Of a DNA stretch of 46,622 nt, positions 14,867 to 24,016 are shown piece after piece. The position numbers and the translations under genes were made by a program. The notes beneath the pieces were generated by a model that saw nothing but the letters and a program-made list of their open reading frames with translations, was not told the origin of the DNA and ran no database searches. Within the stretch, counting starts at the first letter, position 1. The number at the start of each line of letters is the position of its first letter. Source of the DNA: an uncultured Planctomycetia bacterium (GTDB lineage Bacteria; Planctomycetota; Phycisphaerae; Phycisphaerales; SM1A02); the NCBI GenBank assembly GCA_937919205.1, contig CALFOZ010000191.1, positions 1 through 46,622 of the forward strand. Direction: 5' to 3'.

Positions 14867-17587
14867 ATGTTTAAAATACAAATCCATCTCGCATGTTTGT
14901 GCGCCGCGATAATCACAAGCGCCACGCACGCGGTTGATCAAGATCTTGTGCCGGCGCGCGTTGATGTTTCTGCGGCGGTGGTGAAGGCGATGAATGAACC
15001 GTGGCTGAAGCCCGATGAGCGCCGCGACATGCGCATTCGTCACGGCCAGTGGTCCGATGAAGATTTGAACACCACGGCGCGCAAAGCCGAAGCGGCGCTT
15101 CGTGTTTGGAAATTGCGAGACGCCTCGCTTGAATCACCCGATGCGTCGGTTGTGACGCGGGCGCAGGCTTTGGTGTGGCGCGGCGAATCCGCGCAAGCGA
15201 TTTCATTGTTGGCTGGGTGCGATGATCCCGAGTGCCAACTGCTTAAAGCCCAGGCGTTGGCGTGGCTTGGCGACATGGATCAGGCCCGCGCGATTTTGCG
15301 CGCGTTGATTCAGAATTTGGATTTTAAAAATTCAAACGCAAACGTATTGCTTGTTGCGGCGCAAGCCACGATTCAGCTGGGGAAATTGCAAGCGCTTTCG
15401 GCGCAAGATTGGCGCGCGGTTGTGGATCAACTTGGCCGCGCGCGCGAAGCAGACAAACTTGATCCACGCGCGCCGCTTCTTGAGGGCGATATTTTAATTG
15501 ACCGTCACAATCGCGCCGAGGGAGTTCCCGCATTGTGGCAAACGCTTTCGCTTGATCCGCGTTCAAGCCGCGCATGGTTTGCGCTTGGCGAAGTTGCTCT
15601 GAGCAATTTTGATTTTGATTCCGCGCGCCTTGCCGCGGATCGCCTGCGGTTGTTGAACTCCACGCATCCGCTTGCGGATCTTCTTGATTCCGAAAACGCG
15701 CTTTTAAGCGACGATCCAGATCGCGCCGACGCGATATTGGATGGACTGCTGTCGCGCGAGCCACACATGCCGCAGGCTTTGGCTTTGCGCGCGGCGGTTG
15801 CTGGTCGTCGATGGAATCCAGAATTGGCGCGGCAACGCCTTGGCGAGTTTGATGAGCAATTTCCAAACAACGCGTTGGCTTACGCCACGCTTGGTCGCAC
15901 ATTAAGTTTGAATCGCCAATATGAATTGGGACAACGAGCGCTTGAGGAGGCGATTCGTAGGCAACCTGCATGGACGGAACCCCGCGGTGAACTTGGATAT
16001 TTGTTGATGCAATCTGGCCGCGATCAAGAAGCGATCGCCACGCTGAAAGCGGCCGCCGAGCTTGATCCGTTTGACACAAGAAGTTCATTTGGTCTTTGGC
16101 TGATGGATGAACTTTCCAAATGGAAGGAGATCGACTCGCCGCATTTTAGAATTCGCGTGAAGCCTGGCGTGGATGAAGTGATGGCGGACTTGATGCCCGA
16201 CGCCTTGGAAGCCATGCACTTGGATGTGACCAAGCGATTCGCGCATGAGCCCGTACAAAAAACCACGATCGAAGTTTTACCCGACCATGAATTTTTTGCC
16301 GTGCGCATCACCGGCATGCCGGGAATTCACACCATGGCCGCGGCCACTGGTCCGGTGATCGCGCTTGAAGTTCCCATGGAGGGAAATCCCAAAAAACATC
16401 TTGGCTTGTTTGATTGGCTGGAGGTACTGCGGCACGAATACACGCATACGGTCACGCTAAGTCAAACGCAAAACAGAATTCCGCATTGGCTTACCGAGGC
16501 GCTTGCGGTGAGCATGGAAACCAAGCCGCGAACTTTTGAGACATGCCAGTTGTTGGCGCGCTCATTGGCCACGGGAAAATTATTCGCGCTCGACAAAATC
16601 AAGTGGGCGTTTGTGCGACCGGAGTCTCAGCAAGATCGACCGTTGGCTTACGCGCAGGGTTGTTGGATGGTTGAATATCTGCAAAGCAAGTGGGGCGCTG
16701 AATGTGTGCCGAAATTGCTGGAAAAATACAAGCAAGGCCTGGATGAGAGCCAGGCATTTGAGCAAACGGTTGGCGTGAGTGGCGAGCAATTTTTCGCAGG
16801 ATTCTTGGTGTGGGCCGCGGAGCAAGTGAGGCAGTGGGGTTTGTCGCCGGAACCGTCGTTGGAAAAACTTTCCGACACACTGCGGGCTAAAGATCCAAAA
16901 TTGCAATTGGCGACGCGTCAGGCTCAGCAAGAAAGACTGGACGCGCTTGCGGAATTTTTAGCGCGCCAAGTTGGAGAACCATTTCAAGTTGCGCAGACCG
17001 TTTTGGTTGCCACGCGCTGGCCGATGGTGAAGAAACCCGCGGTTGAACTCACCGACGAATTGATAGATGGATGGCTCGCGCAATATCCAGATCAGCCAGA
17101 TTTGCTCGAGCTTAAACTTAGGCGACGTTTGAAGGAGCAACCAGAGGTGGATGGAATTGCCACGACATTGTTGCAGGCGTACGCCAAGGCGCGGCCTGTG
17201 GATCCGTATCCACACCGGGTGTACGCGCGCGGCATGTTGACTTCCGGTGATCAACAAGCCGCGATTGAGCATCTGATCGTGTTGGATTTGCTTGAGGAGC
17301 AAAATCCAAGTTACGCGTTGGAACTTGCGCGTTTGTATCGGGTTGAAAATAATTTAGCGGCCGCGCGCAAGTCAGTTGAGAAGGCCGCGCGCATTAATCC
17401 ATTTGACGCGGCCACGCGGGAATTTGCGGCCACGTTGGCCATTGAAGATGGAGATTTGCCGCGCGCGCGCCTTCACATTGGAGCGCTTATGAAACTAGAG
17501 CCCGATCAAAAACGCCACGCGTTGCGTCTGGAAAAATTGGACGCAATGATCGCGGCAAAGTTGTCAAAATCGCCCGCCGCGCCGTGA
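14867..17587 (+). CDS. Secreted TPR protein with gluzincin (peptidase MA-like) domain
   Basis: A 906-residue exported protein starting with a signal peptide (MFKIQIHLACLCAAIITSATHA). Residues about 90-400 are many tetratricopeptide repeats (ARAILRALIQ, AWFALGEVALSNFDFDSA, ALAYATLGRTLSLNRQYELG and similar). A zinc-peptidase domain follows with HEYTH (His 523 to His 527) and a third ligand Glu in WLTEALAV (Glu 544), the arrangement of peptidase MA-like gluzincins. More TPRs follow at about 720-880. It probably degrades or processes envelope proteins held by the repeats, but this is inference. The start ATG 14867 is chosen for its signal peptide; the frame opens at 14768. Confidence 0.82.
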   Translation: MFKIQIHLACLCAAIITSATHAVDQDLVPARVDVSAAVVKAMNEPWLKPDERRDMRIRHGQWSDEDLNTTARKAEAALRVWKLRDASLESPDASVVTRAQALVWRGESAQAISLLAGCDDPECQLLKAQALAWLGDMDQARAILRALIQNLDFKNSNANVLLVAAQATIQLGKLQALSAQDWRAVVDQLGRAREADKLDPRAPLLEGDILIDRHNRAEGVPALWQTLSLDPRSSRAWFALGEVALSNFDFDSARLAADRLRLLNSTHPLADLLDSENALLSDDPDRADAILDGLLSREPHMPQALALRAAVAGRRWNPELARQRLGEFDEQFPNNALAYATLGRTLSLNRQYELGQRALEEAIRRQPAWTEPRGELGYLLMQSGRDQEAIATLKAAAELDPFDTRSSFGLWLMDELSKWKEIDSPHFRIRVKPGVDEVMADLMPDALEAMHLDVTKRFAHEPVQKTTIEVLPDHEFFAVRITGMPGIHTMAAATGPVIALEVPMEGNPKKHLGLFDWLEVLRHEYTHTVTLSQTQNRIPHWLTEALAVSMETKPRTFETCQLLARSLATGKLFALDKIKWAFVRPESQQDRPLAYAQGCWMVEYLQSKWGAECVPKLLEKYKQGLDESQAFEQTVGVSGEQFFAGFLVWAAEQVRQWGLSPEPSLEKLSDTLRAKDPKLQLATRQAQQERLDALAEFLARQVGEPFQVAQTVLVATRWPMVKKPAVELTDELIDGWLAQYPDQPDLLELKLRRRLKEQPEVDGIATTLLQAYAKARPVDPYPHRVYARGMLTSGDQQAAIEHLIVLDLLEEQNPSYALELARLYRVENNLAAARKSVEKAARINPFDAATREFAATLAIEDGDLPRARLHIGALMKLEPDQKRHALRLEKLDAMIAAKLSKSPAAP

Positions 17588-17597
17588 TGGTGTTTGA

Positions 17598-18569
17598 TTA
17601 TTTCATCCAAGGCAAGTGATCCAGATCCACATTGCCACCGCAAAAAATAATCGCAACGTCGCGCCACTTGTGTTCTTGCGCCAATTCACGAAATGCATCC
17701 GACATGACAACAGCCACGCCAACCGCGGCGCTGGCCTCAATCGTGAGTTTCAGTTGCGCCCAAGAAAATCGCATCGCGCTGGCGATCGCGTCTTCCTCCA
17801 CCACATGAATTTGATCAACAAGTTTTTGAACCACGGGAAATGTGAGTGAGCCAAGCGCGCCGCGCAAGCCATCGGCGATAGTGAGTTGATTGGTGGATGG
17901 CTGGCAGATTCCTGTTGCTTTAGAGCGCGCCGCATCGTTGGCGATCACCGGCTCCGCGCCAATAATGCAGATGCCCGGGCGTTTACCTTTGGCCGCCACG
18001 GCGATTCCAGAAATCAATCCGCCGCCACCAACGGGCACAACAATCGCGTCCAATTCAGTCATGTCTTCTAAAATTTCAAGAGCCATGGTGCCTTGGCCCG
18101 CCATGACATCGACGTGGTTGTATGGAGGAATCACAGTGGAGCAAGTGCGCGCAACCACGTTCGCCAACATTTCCTCGCGCGCCGTGAGCGTGGGTTCACA
18201 CAGCGTGATGTGCGCACCAAATTTTTCAACAGCTTCAAGCTTGGCGCGCGGCGCGTTGTGCGGCATAACAACGTGGCATGGAAATCCACGCTCGCGCGCG
18301 GCGTACGCCAGCGCCTGCCCATGGTTTCCGCTGGAATGCGTTGCCACACCAGTCTCTTTGGTCGACTCAGGCAACCGACTGACCGCGTGCGCGGCCCCGC
18401 GATATTTGAAACTTCCTGTGCGCTGAAACAATTCGCACTTGGCGAACACTCGGACGCCAGCGATGCGCGACAGCGCGTCCATTTCAAGACACGGCGTTCG
18501 TACCGCGCGCCCATTAATTCGCGCGGCGGCGGCCTGCACATCGGCAAGCGTGATTGGCAGACTTATCAT
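17598..18569 (-). CDS. Threonine/serine dehydratase (PLP fold II)
   Basis: Catabolic-type PLP enzyme that deaminates threonine or serine; serine racemases share the fold. The PLP lysine is in RTGSFKYRGA, substrate contacts in SSGNHGQALA, and the phosphate-binding glycine loop is GGGGLISG. There is no C-terminal ACT-like regulatory domain, so it resembles TdcB or serine racemase rather than biosynthetic IlvA. At 323 residues the length is normal. ATG 18569 is chosen because TACCCT lies 7 bases before it; an upstream ATG at 18602 would overlap the divergent DinB gene. The exact substrate cannot be told from sequence. Confidence 0.9.
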   Translation of the reverse strand: MISLPITLADVQAAAARINGRAVRTPCLEMDALSRIAGVRVFAKCELFQRTGSFKYRGAAHAVSRLPESTKETGVATHSSGNHGQALAYAARERGFPCHVVMPHNAPRAKLEAVEKFGAHITLCEPTLTAREEMLANVVARTCSTVIPPYNHVDVMAGQGTMALEILEDMTELDAIVVPVGGGGLISGIAVAAKGKRPGICIIGAEPVIANDAARSKATGICQPSTNQLTIADGLRGALGSLTFPVVQKLVDQIHVVEEDAIASAMRFSWAQLKLTIEASAAVGVAVVMSDAFRELAQEHKWRDVAIIFCGGNVDLDHLPWMK

Positions 18570-18576
18570 CAGACGC

Positions 18577-18582
18577 AGGGTA
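18577..18582 (-). promoter_or_regulatory. Leaderless-type -10 box of the dehydratase gene (TACCCT)
   Basis: TACCCT on the minus strand, 7 bases before the ATG at 18569. It overlaps by two bases the plus-strand -10 box of the divergent DinB gene. Confidence 0.55.
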
Positions 18583-18586
18583 ACCT
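18581..18586 (+). promoter_or_regulatory. Leaderless-type -10 box of the DinB gene (TAACCT)
   Basis: TAACCT, 6 bases before the ATG at 18593, with no Shine-Dalgarno site. Together with the minus-strand box it forms AGGGTAACCT. Confidence 0.55.
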
Positions 18587-18592
18587 GCAAAC

Positions 18593-19111
18593 ATGGGAAC
18601 ACGCTTCGACACCATCAAACATTTGCACGAGCACCGACATTGGGTCCGCCACAAATTACTGACCGCGTCACGCGGACTCACAAACGATGGACTGCGCAAA
18701 TCTTTTGAAATGGGAGTGGGAAGCGTGCTGGGAACCTTCGTGCATTTGTATGGCGCGGAAACGGTGTGGATCAACGTTCTCGAAAATAAAAATCAGTCTG
18801 CCGCGTTTCCAACGCTGGAAAATTTCGCCAATCTTGAAGCGCTTGAACGGGATTGGGAATTGCTTGATCAGCGCTGGGCCGCGTGGCTTTCCAACGTGAA
18901 GGAAGAGGATTTGGATCATGTGGCCGAGCGCATTCGCGAGGGCAAGTCGTTCCTCACCACCGTTATGGACGTGCTGATTCATGTGGCCACGCACCAGCAT
19001 TATCACGCCGCGCAAATTGTGAACATGTTGCGTCATTTGGGGGTGAAGCCGCCGCCAGCCTGTGATTTTATTGTCATGGCGCGCGAAAATTTTCTGGACG
19101 AAAAAAAATAA
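18593..19111 (+). CDS. DinB/YfiT-family metal-binding protein
   Basis: A four-helix bundle protein of the DinB-like superfamily, 172 residues. The expected three metal-binding histidines are visible: His 51 (FVHLYGAE) and the HVATHQHYHAAQ helix (His 134, His 138). Family members act as thiol-dependent transferases or bind nickel or zinc; the substrate here is unknown. It is divergent from the Thr/Ser dehydratase with 23 bases between start codons, and precedes the TPP riboswitch that controls thiC. Confidence 0.9.
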   Translation: MGTRFDTIKHLHEHRHWVRHKLLTASRGLTNDGLRKSFEMGVGSVLGTFVHLYGAETVWINVLENKNQSAAFPTLENFANLEALERDWELLDQRWAAWLSNVKEEDLDHVAERIREGKSFLTTVMDVLIHVATHQHYHAAQIVNMLRHLGVKPPPACDFIVMARENFLDEKK

Positions 19112-19135
19112 AAGTGTGACTATGATGCTTGCTTC

Positions 19136-19222
19136 GCCGCTCGGGGCGCGGACTCCATCGTGGAGTTCGCTGAGAAGTACCCGTGGAACCTGAACCGATT
19201 CGTATCGGCGTAGGGAAGTGGC
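19136..19222 (+). ncRNA. TPP riboswitch upstream of thiC
   Basis: The conserved THI-box parts are present in order: the CTCGGGG stretch after the P1 strand, CTGAGA, ACCC...GAACCTGA, and GCGTAGGGAA before the closing P1 strand. P1 pairs GCCGCT (19136-19141) with AGTGGC (19217-19222). It binds thiamine pyrophosphate and is expected to switch off thiC. Downstream, GCCAC (19237-19241) can pair with the GTGGC at 19218-19222 and so compete with P1; the ribosome site AGGAAG (19259-19264) follows. No U-run is seen, so control of translation is more likely than early termination. Confidence 0.92.
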
Positions 19223-19270
19223 TCTGTTTGCGAACCGCCACCGCGGATTCGCCTTGTCAGGAAGCGCGCC

Positions 19271-21196
19271 ATGAAAAATACAACGTCCCAAGAAAAAAAT
19301 AGCGGCTCCACCGCGCAAACTTCTTCATTTGAAATTGGGCGAGCGCATGAGCGCTTGCGCAATGAACCGTTGCCATTGCATGGCGCGGCAAATCCTTCAA
19401 CGCAGGCGCAAGGCACAACGCCTGGTTCCTTCGCGCGCAAGTCCGACGTTGGCGGGCCGCTCGCATTTTCAAGTCCCGACACGCCGGGCATGCCCGCGCC
19501 ATCCACGCAAACCGCGTGGGATTTTCTTCCAGCAGGATGGACAATTGTCGCGGCGCAAAATCATCAACAAGGTTGCGCCGGGCATTTGCACACGCACGTT
19601 GCGCGGTGGATTTGCGCCAAGGCGCCCGCGGGATTTGAACCCATCACGCAACTGGAGTTCGCGCGTTTAGGCGTGATCACCAAGGAAATGCGCCGCGTTG
19701 CCGAGCGCGAGCAACATCTCACGGCCGAGCAAGTGCGCGATGAAATCGCCGCGGGCCGCATGGTGATTCCGGCAAATCGTGTTCACTTGGGCTATCAACT
19801 TGATCCCATGGCGATCGGTCGCGCCTGTAAAACAAAGATCAACGCCAACATGGGCGCAAGTCCAATTAGTTCCGGCACCGACGAAGAGGTTGAAAAATTA
19901 AAGTGGGCGCAGAAGTGGGGCGCCGACACCGTGATGGATCTTTCAACTGGCGGCGATCTGGACGCGTGCCGCGACGCGCTGATTCGAAACAGCCAAGTTC
20001 CAATTGGAACCGTTCCGATTTATTCCATGATCATCGGCCGCAAGCTTGATGATTTAAACGAGGCCGTGATTTTGGAAACGCTGGAACACCAGGCCAAGCA
20101 GGGCGTGGATTACTTCACTATTCACGCCGGCGTTCTGAAGGAGCACTTGCCTTTTATCAAGAATCGTTTGATTGGCATCGTGAGCCGCGGCGGAAGTTTG
20201 CTGGCCAAGTGGATGTTGATTCACAACCGGCAAAATGTGATGTACGAATGTTGGGAAAGTATTTGCGCCGTCATGCGCCGCTATGACGTGACATTTTCCA
20301 TTGGCGATGGTTTACGACCCGGCGGCCTTGCCGACGCGACTGACGCGGCGCAACTTGCCGAGCTTGCGACGATTGGCGAACTCACCGAGCGCGCGTGGAG
20401 ACAGGGCGTGCAAGTGATGGTGGAGGGACCCGGCCATGTTCCGCTGGATCAAATTGAATACAACATGAAATTACAGCGACGGCTTTGCCACGGCGCGCCG
20501 TTCTATGTGCTTGGCCCGTTGGTCACGGATATTTTTCCGGGCTACGACCACATCACAAGTTGCATTGGCGCCACCAGCGCGGGCTATCACGGCGCCAGCA
20601 TGTTGTGTTACGTCACGCCCAAGGAACATTTAGGTTTGCCAAAGAAGGACGATGTGAAGCAAGGTTGCATCGCGTACAAAATTGCGGCGCACGCGGCCGA
20701 TGTCGCGCTTGGAATTCCAGGCGCGCGCGATCGCGACGACGAGCTCACCAAGGCGCGCGCCGCGTTGAATTGGCAAAAACATTTTGAGTTGTCATTTGAT
20801 CCAGACACCGCCCGCGCTTATCACGACGAGGACTTGGACGTGGACACGGATTTCTGCGCCATGTGCGGGCACGATTGGTGCAGTGTTCGCATTAGCAAGG
20901 AAATTCAGGAATTTGCCAGCGGCAAGAGCGAGGAGTATCGACGCGACAAGCCGGTGTTGAGCGCGGCGCTTACGCCAGAACAACAAGAGGTGCTCACCAA
21001 GCGCGGTGTTCTTTCGCCCGATGAAATTCACAAGCTTGCCTCTAAAACCAAGGTGGCGGTGGGCGCGGTTGAAGCCAAGGCTTCTTGTCACAGTGACTTT
21101 GTTGACGCCACTGTTGCGCAACAAAAACAAGAGCAATTTGTTCAGCTCAACACGGCGCCTGCCCACAATATTCCCACAAAAATCCCTTTAATTTAG
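19271..21196 (+). CDS. thiC: Phosphomethylpyrimidine synthase
   Basis: Radical-SAM enzyme that converts aminoimidazole ribotide to HMP-phosphate for thiamine synthesis. Its 641 residues include the long N-terminal domain, the TIM-barrel core ([72 protein letters not shown]), and the C-terminal iron-sulfur motif CAMCGHDWC (CxxCx4C). The start has AGGAAG 6 bases upstream and is preceded by the TPP riboswitch. The product joins with a thiazole made elsewhere; no other thi gene lies nearby. Confidence 0.98.
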   Translation: MKNTTSQEKNSGSTAQTSSFEIGRAHERLRNEPLPLHGAANPSTQAQGTTPGSFARKSDVGGPLAFSSPDTPGMPAPSTQTAWDFLPAGWTIVAAQNHQQGCAGHLHTHVARWICAKAPAGFEPITQLEFARLGVITKEMRRVAEREQHLTAEQVRDEIAAGRMVIPANRVHLGYQLDPMAIGRACKTKINANMGASPISSGTDEEVEKLKWAQKWGADTVMDLSTGGDLDACRDALIRNSQVPIGTVPIYSMIIGRKLDDLNEAVILETLEHQAKQGVDYFTIHAGVLKEHLPFIKNRLIGIVSRGGSLLAKWMLIHNRQNVMYECWESICAVMRRYDVTFSIGDGLRPGGLADATDAAQLAELATIGELTERAWRQGVQVMVEGPGHVPLDQIEYNMKLQRRLCHGAPFYVLGPLVTDIFPGYDHITSCIGATSAGYHGASMLCYVTPKEHLGLPKKDDVKQGCIAYKIAAHAADVALGIPGARDRDDELTKARAALNWQKHFELSFDPDTARAYHDEDLDVDTDFCAMCGHDWCSVRISKEIQEFASGKSEEYRRDKPVLSAALTPEQQEVLTKRGVLSPDEIHKLASKTKVAVGAVEAKASCHSDFVDATVAQQKQEQFVQLNTAPAHNIPTKIPLI

Positions 21197-21232
21197 GGGG
21201 CGTCGAAGGAATTTCTTGGCATACTCATATGA

Positions 21233-21634
21233 ATGATGGCTCTTCAACATCATCACAAAGAGAATTCACTGGGCAATCCTTCGCCTCCATGGTTAAGCGC
21301 ACCGCCCATGCGATATCAAGAGGGCTACGTGTGGTTTCTGCTTTTTTCAAGCATGGATATTATTTTGACATGGCATATTTTGCGCAAGGGCGGTCTTGAA
21401 GTGAATCCACTCGCGCGGGTTGTAATTGAGCATTGGGATCTTGCCGGGGCCATCGCGTTTAAATTTAGTTTGGTTTTGTTCGTTGTTGTCGCGTGCGAAA
21501 TAGTTGGCCGACACGAGGACAGGCTTGGCAAGCGACTCACCGCGGTCGCCATCGCGGCTTCGGCATTTCCTGTTCTTTGGAGTCTGTGCCTGTTGGCGAT
21601 GCACGGATTTCTTGTGCAGCCCGTTCCTCAATAA
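21233..21634 (+). CDS. DUF5658-like small membrane protein
   Basis: A 133-residue protein with three predicted hydrophobic segments (about 32-48, 72-90 and 105-127). The pattern SSMDIILTWHILRKGGLEVNPLA followed by FKFSLVLFVVVACEIVGRH resembles the DUF5658 family, of unknown role. The start could be ATG 21233 or 21236; a CATACT sequence lies 7 bases before the first. It sits between thiC and a convergent peptidase gene. Confidence 0.65.
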   Translation: MMALQHHHKENSLGNPSPPWLSAPPMRYQEGYVWFLLFSSMDIILTWHILRKGGLEVNPLARVVIEHWDLAGAIAFKFSLVLFVVVACEIVGRHEDRLGKRLTAVAIAASAFPVLWSLCLLAMHGFLVQPVPQ

Positions 21635-21660
21635 TTGACGCGTTGCGAGCGCGTGTGAAC

Positions 21661-21682
21661 GCGTGGCGAACTTGATCCACGC
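21661..21682 (+). terminator. Weak hairpin between convergent genes
   Basis: GCGTGG (21661-21666) pairs perfectly with CCACGC (21677-21682) across a 10-base loop. A T-rich stretch begins only about 10 bases later, inside the end of the convergent gene, so it is at best a weak terminator. Confidence 0.35.
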
Positions 21683-21694
21683 CGCGCATTACTT

Positions 21695-22966
21695 TTATTT
21701 TTTGACCTTGGTCAACATTCTCGCTTGCGCCATGGCCGCTTCAATTTCCTTGCTTGATCTAGGAATGTCGCGTGTGAGAGTGACCGGACCGCGCGCGGTT
21801 ATGAAAATATCGTCCTCAATGCGCACGCCAATTTTTTCTTGGGGCAAGTACACGCCAGGCTCAATCGTGATCACGGCGCCGGCTTGAATCGGCGCGTCGG
21901 GGCTTGCGTCATGCGTTTCAAGACCAAGATGGTGGCCGATGGAATGAATGAAGGCGTCGGCAAGTCCAGCGCGACGAATGACCGCGCGCGCGGCCTCGTC
22001 AATCTGGTGAAAGCGCGCGCCGGGCTTGCAGGCGCGAATCGCCGCGGTTTGCGCGGCAAGAACCAGATCATGAATTTCGCGCTGACGCGCTGTGAACTTT
22101 CCATTCACCGGCAATGTGCGCGTGACATCTGCGGAATATCCGCACCACTTGGCGCCGGAATCCAAACAGACCAAATCACCATCACGCAATGTTTGATCGT
22201 TGGCGTGGTAATGCAATACCGTGCTGTTGAAACCACCGCCTGCGATTGTGCGAAACGCAAGTTCACGTGAGCCGCCTTGGTGATACCCCGCCTCCACGTG
22301 CCGTTGTAAATCAAACTCATTCATGTTGGGTCGCAGTGACGCGAACGCGGCGGCAAAACCAAGTCCCGTGATGCGGCCAGCTTCTTGAATGCATGCAACT
22401 TCAGCCTTGCTCTTGCGAGCGCGCATGGCGTTTACCAGGGTTGTGCCATCATGAATGGCGCAGTTGGGAATGCGCTCCACCGTGCGGCGAAAAATTTCCA
22501 GGTCTCCGCTTACTGGACTGTTGTGCGCCGCAAGCGGCATGAGCAATGTCAACGCCTTGGCGCGCTTGGCCGCGTCTAGAAGTTGCAGAGCAAGCATATT
22601 GGTTCGAAATATGGTTTCAATTCCGGCGCGCGCGCGAAGTTCGCCACCAATCTCGGCGCGAAAGCCATCCCACTTTTCGCGCTCTGGATTCAGCGGCCTT
22701 AGAAAAAGTTGCACGCGTCGCGCAGGATTTGGATTTTTTCCATCAAACAATAAAGCGGCGCCAGGTTCATCAACCAAACCAGTGAGGTAGGTGAAGTGCG
22801 CGTGCGCGGCGAAAGGGTGGTGTAAGTTTGGATCGGCTTCGCCCGCAAGAACCAAGCCGACGGAGCCGCGCAAGGCGTCAAGCAGGGCGCCGCGCCGGCG
22901 CGCAAATTCCGCTTGCTCAATCATGATTACGGGCTTGATAGAAGAACGATTTTTTGTTGCGGCCAT
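21695..22966 (-). CDS. pepP: Xaa-Pro aminopeptidase (M24B, PepP type)
   Basis: Removes N-terminal residues that precede proline. An N-terminal creatinase/AMP_N domain (about 15-150; FTYLTGLVDEPGAALLF) is followed by the pita-bread catalytic domain. The five metal ligands appear in LDSGAKW (Asp), SADVTRT (Asp), HSIGHHLGLETHD (His), TIEPG (Glu) and RIEDD (Glu). Length 423 is normal. ATG 22966 is supported by a TATTCT box 6 bases before it; a second Met 14 codons in is the alternative. Confidence 0.95.
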   Translation of the reverse strand: MAATKNRSSIKPVIMIEQAEFARRRGALLDALRGSVGLVLAGEADPNLHHPFAAHAHFTYLTGLVDEPGAALLFDGKNPNPARRVQLFLRPLNPEREKWDGFRAEIGGELRARAGIETIFRTNMLALQLLDAAKRAKALTLLMPLAAHNSPVSGDLEIFRRTVERIPNCAIHDGTTLVNAMRARKSKAEVACIQEAGRITGLGFAAAFASLRPNMNEFDLQRHVEAGYHQGGSRELAFRTIAGGGFNSTVLHYHANDQTLRDGDLVCLDSGAKWCGYSADVTRTLPVNGKFTARQREIHDLVLAAQTAAIRACKPGARFHQIDEAARAVIRRAGLADAFIHSIGHHLGLETHDASPDAPIQAGAVITIEPGVYLPQEKIGVRIEDDIFITARGPVTLTRDIPRSSKEIEAAMAQARMLTKVKK

Positions 22967-22972
22967 GCGCTA

Positions 22973-22978
22973 AGAATA
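22973..22978 (-). promoter_or_regulatory. Leaderless-type -10 box of pepP (TATTCT)
   Basis: TATTCT on the minus strand, 6 bases before the ATG at 22966, with no Shine-Dalgarno site. It favours this ATG over the inner one. Confidence 0.55.
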
Positions 22979-23095
22979 GGCAAAATTTGAATGCGCCACG
23001 CGCTCCTTGCCTTTGCTACAACAATGTTGCGCGCCGACTTTGTCGCACAAGTTTGGCACGTGCTCAACACAGGCGTGGCTTTCACAACGAAAGAT

Positions 23096-23965
23096 TTATG
23101 CGTTCGCCGCGGCCGCCGTCTTATCCATAATTCGCTTGGCATACGTGGTCATGGCGTTGCGCAATTGATCGAAACTTTCCAGCACATACAAAATGGGCTG
23201 ATAGTGGTCGATTTCAAACGCCGTGTCGCACACGCGGTCCAAATCAAATGGACGGCGATCCACTTCGGCGCTCTCAAGAGAGTGTTTGCATTCGCCAGGA
23301 CTTGAAATCAATCCACTGCCGTATACCTTGATGCGTCCGCTCTCTTTGATCAAACCAAATTCAACCGTGAACCAGAAAAGGCGCGCCAGGCGTTCAACAT
23401 CTTTTTTATCTGTAGCTTCAAACGCGGCCTTGCCATAGGTCTGTAGAAAATCCGCGAACACCGGATCCGCGTGCAAAGGAACATGTCCAAAGATGTCGTG
23501 AAAAATATCGGGCTCGGGCAAGTAGTCAATGCTTTGCTTGGGTCGAATCACAATGGTGGTGGGAAATTCGCGCCGCGCCAAACATGCGAAGAAAGCCTTG
23601 GGCGGCAAGTAGCCAGGCACCGCGCGACTTTGCCACTTGGTCAATGGATGCAGGCGACTATTGATTTCCGCCAACGGCGGAATTCTGTCGCGGCGAAGAT
23701 TGATCAGCGCCGCGCCGTCTAAATATGTTTTGCTGGCGTTGTCCTTCAAGAAAATCATTTGGCGGTCAAACAGGGTCGACCACGTTTCTTGATTTTCCGC
23801 GCTGTATCCATCGTATTTCTGCTCGATATAGCAGTGCGTGATGTCGCCGTAACCAGGCGCGCCAAAGTTGTTGGCGTAGGTTTGCGCGGCGTTCGCTTGC
23901 GCGTCGTCAATCATTGCGTGATTCAAACTGCCCGCAAACTTTTTAGCGTGATGTGATCCGTCCAT
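23096..23965 (-). CDS. phhA: Phenylalanine-4-hydroxylase
   Basis: Pterin- and iron-dependent monooxygenase that makes tyrosine from phenylalanine. The iron ligands are seen in HDIFGHVP (two His) and FWFTVEFGL (Glu); PEPDIFHDIFGH is the family signature. It has no N-terminal ACT regulatory domain, and its 289 residues fit the bacterial single-domain enzyme. AGGAGA lies just before the ATG, so translation is led by a Shine-Dalgarno site, with a TAGAAT -10 box farther upstream. The recycling enzyme PhhB is not in this window. It ends 129 bases before pepP begins on the same strand. Confidence 0.97.
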   Translation of the reverse strand: MDGSHHAKKFAGSLNHAMIDDAQANAAQTYANNFGAPGYGDITHCYIEQKYDGYSAENQETWSTLFDRQMIFLKDNASKTYLDGAALINLRRDRIPPLAEINSRLHPLTKWQSRAVPGYLPPKAFFACLARREFPTTIVIRPKQSIDYLPEPDIFHDIFGHVPLHADPVFADFLQTYGKAAFEATDKKDVERLARLFWFTVEFGLIKESGRIKVYGSGLISSPGECKHSLESAEVDRRPFDLDRVCDTAFEIDHYQPILYVLESFDQLRNAMTTYAKRIMDKTAAAANA

Positions 23966-23986
23966 GTGGTTCTCCTGTGGGAAATG

Positions 23987-23992
23987 ATTCTA
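23987..23992 (-). promoter_or_regulatory. -10 box of phhA (TAGAAT) with short leader
   Basis: TAGAAT on the minus strand, 21 bases before the phhA ATG. This allows a leader of about 15 bases that holds the AGGAGA ribosome site at 23971-23976. Confidence 0.45.
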
Positions 23993-24016
23993 GTGTGGGG
24001 GCGCAAAAAAATAGAA

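Noticed and set aside
15324-16088. A 254-codon minus-strand frame
   Set aside because: It is inside the TPR/gluzincin gene and reads as an antisense shadow, with no domain features.
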